DNA of 64,000 nucleotides from Arenibacter sp. F26102 (GTDB taxonomy: Bacteria; Bacteroidota; Bacteroidia; Flavobacteriales; Flavobacteriaceae), in the NCBI RefSeq assembly GCF_023015865.1, contig NZ_JALKBC010000008.1, positions 62,001-126,000 on the forward strand. Direction: 5' to 3'. Position numbers and translations under genes: made by a program. Numbering within the stretch: the first letter of the stretch is position 1; every line of letters starts with the position of its first letter. Below, piece after piece: positions 61,690-64,000 of this stretch. Below the pieces are notes generated by a model that was not told the origin of the DNA, searched no databases, and saw only the letters and a list, made by a program, of their open reading frames with translations.

Positions 61690-62256
61690 ATGCAAAGAAA
61701 CAGTTTCATTGCAGCCCTATCTGCACTCGCTACGCTTCCTTTAATATCATTTTCATCAATGGAGAAAGTAATAAAAAGAAAGACCAAGGGCTTTAAAATT
61801 AATGCAGGAGAAGGTAGAATACATGGCCACATAAAACTAAAGGGCGTAAATTCCAATATAATGGATGTAAAAATATCCGGTAGTGACAACGATAATGACC
61901 TAGCTATATTTGAACAAACTTCACTTTCCCAAGGGAAAGGCACTCCTTTGCATATACACCTACGGCAGGACGAAATATTTTATGTCCTTGAAGGTGCATA
62001 TTATTTTAAGGTCGGAGGCGAAACCTATAATCTCACAATTGGCGATAGCATATATCTACCTAGGAAAGTTCCGCACGCGTGGACCCAAGTATCTGAAAAA
62101 GGTAAAATGCTAGTAATTTTTCAGCCCGCAGGCAAAATGGAGAATATTTTTGTTACCATGGCAGCATTGGATCATGAACCAAATACCAAAGAGATCTCGC
62201 AACTATTTGCAGACAATGAAATGCAGGTTGTAGGACCTCCCTTGAAAATTGATTGA
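61690..62256 (+). CDS. Cupin-domain protein, probably exported
   Basis: 188 residues. The N-terminus (MQRNSFIAALSALATLPLISFSS) looks like a signal peptide with a possible Tat-like character but no twin arginine. The cupin fold has both motifs: G-T-P-L-H-I-H-L-R-Q-D-E-I-F-Y-V-L-E-G (metal-binding H, H and E) and, about 25 residues later, DSIYLPRKVPHAWTQ (histidine). A metal centre is therefore likely. Cupins include oxygenases, isomerases and sensors, so the activity is open. It follows ppsA after 206 bases with no Crp/Fnr-type site before it. Confidence 0.8.
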   Translation: MQRNSFIAALSALATLPLISFSSMEKVIKRKTKGFKINAGEGRIHGHIKLKGVNSNIMDVKISGSDNDNDLAIFEQTSLSQGKGTPLHIHLRQDEIFYVLEGAYYFKVGGETYNLTIGDSIYLPRKVPHAWTQVSEKGKMLVIFQPAGKMENIFVTMAALDHEPNTKEISQLFADNEMQVVGPPLKID

Positions 62257-62690
62257 TCTGTCTCCCAAGACAGTGCGATAAATTGAAACATACCTCATTC
62301 AATGACTATTTATTATTAAACAAACACATGCCTTGAACCTTACAATCCATGCAGCAATAGAATGGATATTACTATAAGGTAATGACCAATATCATATTAG
62401 ATCACCTTCATAATTACTTCCTTTGTTATTACAATTGCAACACCTTATCGTGTGCCGTAATCCAATCTTGTTCAAACAACGATTAAGAATCCGGATTATA
62501 TTGAAAAAGGACTTTCCAATAATAAAAACGTCCATTTGAGTCCAATGAAAAAAAGGAAAACATATCATTTAGAATGGTATTTCATGTACCCACTGATTTG
62601 GAACCAAGGATACCCCCCAAAATTAGTGAAGGTCATTTATTGCAAAATCCAAATTAATTGAATCATGAACAATTATTAACTCCGACTAAC
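62257..62690. other. Regulatory region upstream of pfkB with a long leader
   Basis: 434 bases. They carry the Crp/Fnr-type promoter at 62383-62425 and then about 260 bases of leader before the pfkB ATG. A 38-codon frame (62545-62661) is present, but its sequence shows nothing gene-like. I see no clear riboswitch or attenuator fold by eye. Confidence 0.5.
62383..62425 (+). promoter_or_regulatory. Class II Crp/Fnr-type promoter of pfkB-glk
   Basis: TGACCAATATCA (62383-62394) is followed by TTCCTTTG (62418-62425), one mismatch from TAnnTTTG and again 35 bases start to start. The 16-base block TGACCAATATCATATT is identical to the one at 58388-58403. Confidence 0.66.
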
Positions 62691-63632
62691 ATGCGTAAAA
62701 AAATAGTAACTCTTACATTAAATCCCGTATTGGACAAAAGCGTTACAGTAGCTGGCATTAGCCCTAACACGAAACTTCGTTGTACTGCGCCAACTTACGA
62801 TGCGGGAGGAGGTGGCATTGATGTATCCCGTGCCGTTAAAAAATTGGGAATGGATTCACTCTGTATATATCTCGCAGGCGGTCCTACCGGAGAACATTTA
62901 AAACAACTTTTGGACAAGGCAGGTATTGACCAATTAGCGATTCCCATTAGGGGATGGACACGCGATAATCTTGCTGTTACCGATACCATTACCAATTTAC
63001 AATACCGCTTTGGGGTTCCTGGACCAAATGTAGAAAAAGAAGAATGGGAAACCCTACTTGATCAATTGGAAAAAAATTTGGAAGAAGGTGACTATTTGGT
63101 GGCCAGCGGTAAATTGCCGCCTGGAATTCCCGATGATTTTTACGTTCAGGTAGCCGAAGTGGCCAAAAATAAAAAGTCAAGGTTTGTATTGGACACTTCC
63201 GGTGAGGCTTTGGTAAAGGCCACTAAATCCAAAGTTTTTATGCTTAAACCCAATTTGGGCGAGCTAAGTTCCTTATGCGGGGTAGAATCCATATCCGCTA
63301 TGGAACTGGAACCATTGGCCAAAAAGTTTTTGAATGAGCATGATTGTGAGATACTAGTAGTCTCTTTGGGTGCAAAAGGAGCCCTATTGGCTACTAAAAA
63401 CCTAATGGAGCATATTCCCGCACCCACTGTTCTACAAAAAAGTACCATTGGAGCGGGTGATAGTATGGTGGCAGGTATGATCGTGAGTCTGCTTCAGGGC
63501 AAAACCTATAGTGAGATGGTAAAATATGGTGTAGCCTGTGGTACTGCAGCTACCATGCATGAAGGTACTCAACTATGCAATAAGAACGATGCGGATAATT
63601 TGTACCAATGGGTCCTAAAGACACAAAAGTAA
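62691..63632 (+). CDS. pfkB: 6-phosphofructokinase II (PfkB family)
   Basis: 313 residues from the ATG at 62691; an in-frame TTG at 62658 would add eleven residues unlike the family. It matches E. coli PfkB throughout: an early VTLTLNPVLDKSVTV, the glycine-rich GGGGIDVSRAVKKLG, AGGPTGEHL, LPPGIPDDFY, KPNLGELSSL, the ribokinase-family catalytic GAGDS (D257; E. coli D256) and a C-terminal ATMHEGTQLC. It phosphorylates fructose 6-phosphate (or tagatose 6-phosphate) with ATP. A glucokinase begins 60 bases later, so the two phosphorylation steps are probably co-expressed. Confidence 0.92.
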   Translation: MRKKIVTLTLNPVLDKSVTVAGISPNTKLRCTAPTYDAGGGGIDVSRAVKKLGMDSLCIYLAGGPTGEHLKQLLDKAGIDQLAIPIRGWTRDNLAVTDTITNLQYRFGVPGPNVEKEEWETLLDQLEKNLEEGDYLVASGKLPPGIPDDFYVQVAEVAKNKKSRFVLDTSGEALVKATKSKVFMLKPNLGELSSLCGVESISAMELEPLAKKFLNEHDCEILVVSLGAKGALLATKNLMEHIPAPTVLQKSTIGAGDSMVAGMIVSLLQGKTYSEMVKYGVACGTAATMHEGTQLCNKNDADNLYQWVLKTQK

Positions 63633-63692
63633 ACCAGCAAAAAGTCGATAAATATGGACAAGAACAAAGCTATTGCATAAAAGATTCCTACC

Positions 63693-64000
63693 ATGGAAAA
63701 TATTCAAAAATTCGCCCTACCTGCCCTCCATGAAGGGGAGATTCCGTTGGCATTCATGAACACCAATGCACCCCATAACAAAGGGATAATTTTGGCAGCT
63801 GATGTTGGCGGTACAAAAACAAATTTGGCACTTTTTAAAGTGCAGGCCGGCAATCTGCTTCCATTAAAGGAAAAGTCGTATCCCACGAAAAAATATAAAT
63901 CCTTTATGGAGATAGTGGCTGCCTTTCATACCAAAGAATTGCCAAGGATAAATGGGGTTTGTTTAGGGCTTGCCGGTCCTGTAACCCAAGGCAAGGTATC
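63693..64000 (+). CDS. glk: Glucokinase (partial, runs off the right edge)
   Basis: The ATG at 63693 opens a frame that stays open for 102 codons to the window end. The ATP-binding signature is at about residues 34-46 (LAADVGGTKTNLALF), followed by a YPTKKYKSFMEIV segment and CLGLAGPV, as in the Glk family (about 320-350 residues). It phosphorylates glucose with ATP. It lies 60 bases after pfkB on the same strand, with no terminator between, so it likely shares the Crp/Fnr-type promoter. Glucose released by the GH63-like and debranching enzymes could be its substrate. Confidence 0.85.
   Translation, partial: MENIQKFALPALHEGEIPLAFMNTNAPHNKGIILAADVGGTKTNLALFKVQAGNLLPLKEKSYPTKKYKSFMEIVAAFHTKELPRINGVCLGLAGPVTQGKV

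Noticed and set aside
62545-62661. A 38-codon reading frame in the pfkB leader.
   Set aside because: Its translation has no recognisable motif or signal, its start lacks a ribosome-binding pattern, and codon choice looks random.

Overview
The window looks like chromosomal DNA from a member of the Flavobacteriaceae (Bacteroidota), probably marine. The reasons are AT-rich coding DNA, two SusC/SusD pairs, a hybrid two-component regulator of the type that controls polysaccharide utilisation loci (PULs), sulfatase, GH109 and DUF3472 genes, Bacteroidota-type lipoproteins, and -7 promoter boxes of the form TAnnTTTG. I see no rRNA, tRNA, CRISPR array, transposase, integrase or phage gene.

Layout. 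1-9,100: the start of a dps gene (runs off the left edge), a MacA/permease/TolC export cluster with no ATPase gene, oxyR, small lipoprotein and hypothetical genes, a PBP4-type D,D-peptidase, msrA and a NudK-type Nudix gene. 9,400-17,600: DUF2461, AIM24, DUF4442 and DUF4870 genes, a PadR/PspC/GIN-domain module, and a dipeptide epimerase overlapping an alpha-oxoamine-synthase-like PLP enzyme. 17,600-22,250: a stand-alone SusD/SusC pair. 22,400-29,400: a lipocalin-like protein, trxB, a universal stress protein, cbpA-cbpM, a metal-ligand-less HMA-like protein, and galK-galT. 29,500-47,100: a PUL with a formylglycine-generating enzyme (FGE) lipoprotein, an M28 peptidase, a Cys-type sulfatase, a DUF3472 protein, a hybrid sensor regulator, a GH109 enzyme, a second SusC/SusD pair and a Tat-exported Gfo/Idh/MocA protein. 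47,300-54,300: a lipoprotein, a GH63-like glucosidase, a glycogen debranching enzyme and another Gfo/Idh/MocA protein. 54,300-57,400: a complete adaptor/permease/ATPase export operon. 57,700-64,000: a PepSY-like periplasmic protein, a PNPOx-like flavoprotein, PEP synthase, a cupin, PfkB and the start of glucokinase (runs off the right edge).

The strongest unlisted signal is regulatory. Four intergenic regions (upstream of cbpA, the HMA-like gene, the PNPOx-like gene with ppsA, and pfkB with glk) share one architecture: a Crp/Fnr-type inverted repeat TGA-N6-TCA followed, at exactly 35 bases start-to-start in every case, by a TAnnTTTG box (one mismatch at pfkB). This places the repeat near -41.5, the class II activator position. 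It suggests one regulon joining protein quality control, flavin chemistry, PEP synthesis and sugar phosphorylation, as expected for a low-oxygen or energy-stress response. The regulator is not in the window.

In the PUL, the sensor regulator probably controls the divergent GH109-SusC-SusD side. The FGE (both catalytic cysteines present) would activate the sulfatase (CAPAR site), and the neighbouring galK-galT could feed released galactose into central metabolism. A sulfated, amino-sugar-containing glycan or glycoprotein is a reasonable guess for the substrate, but the sequence does not prove it.
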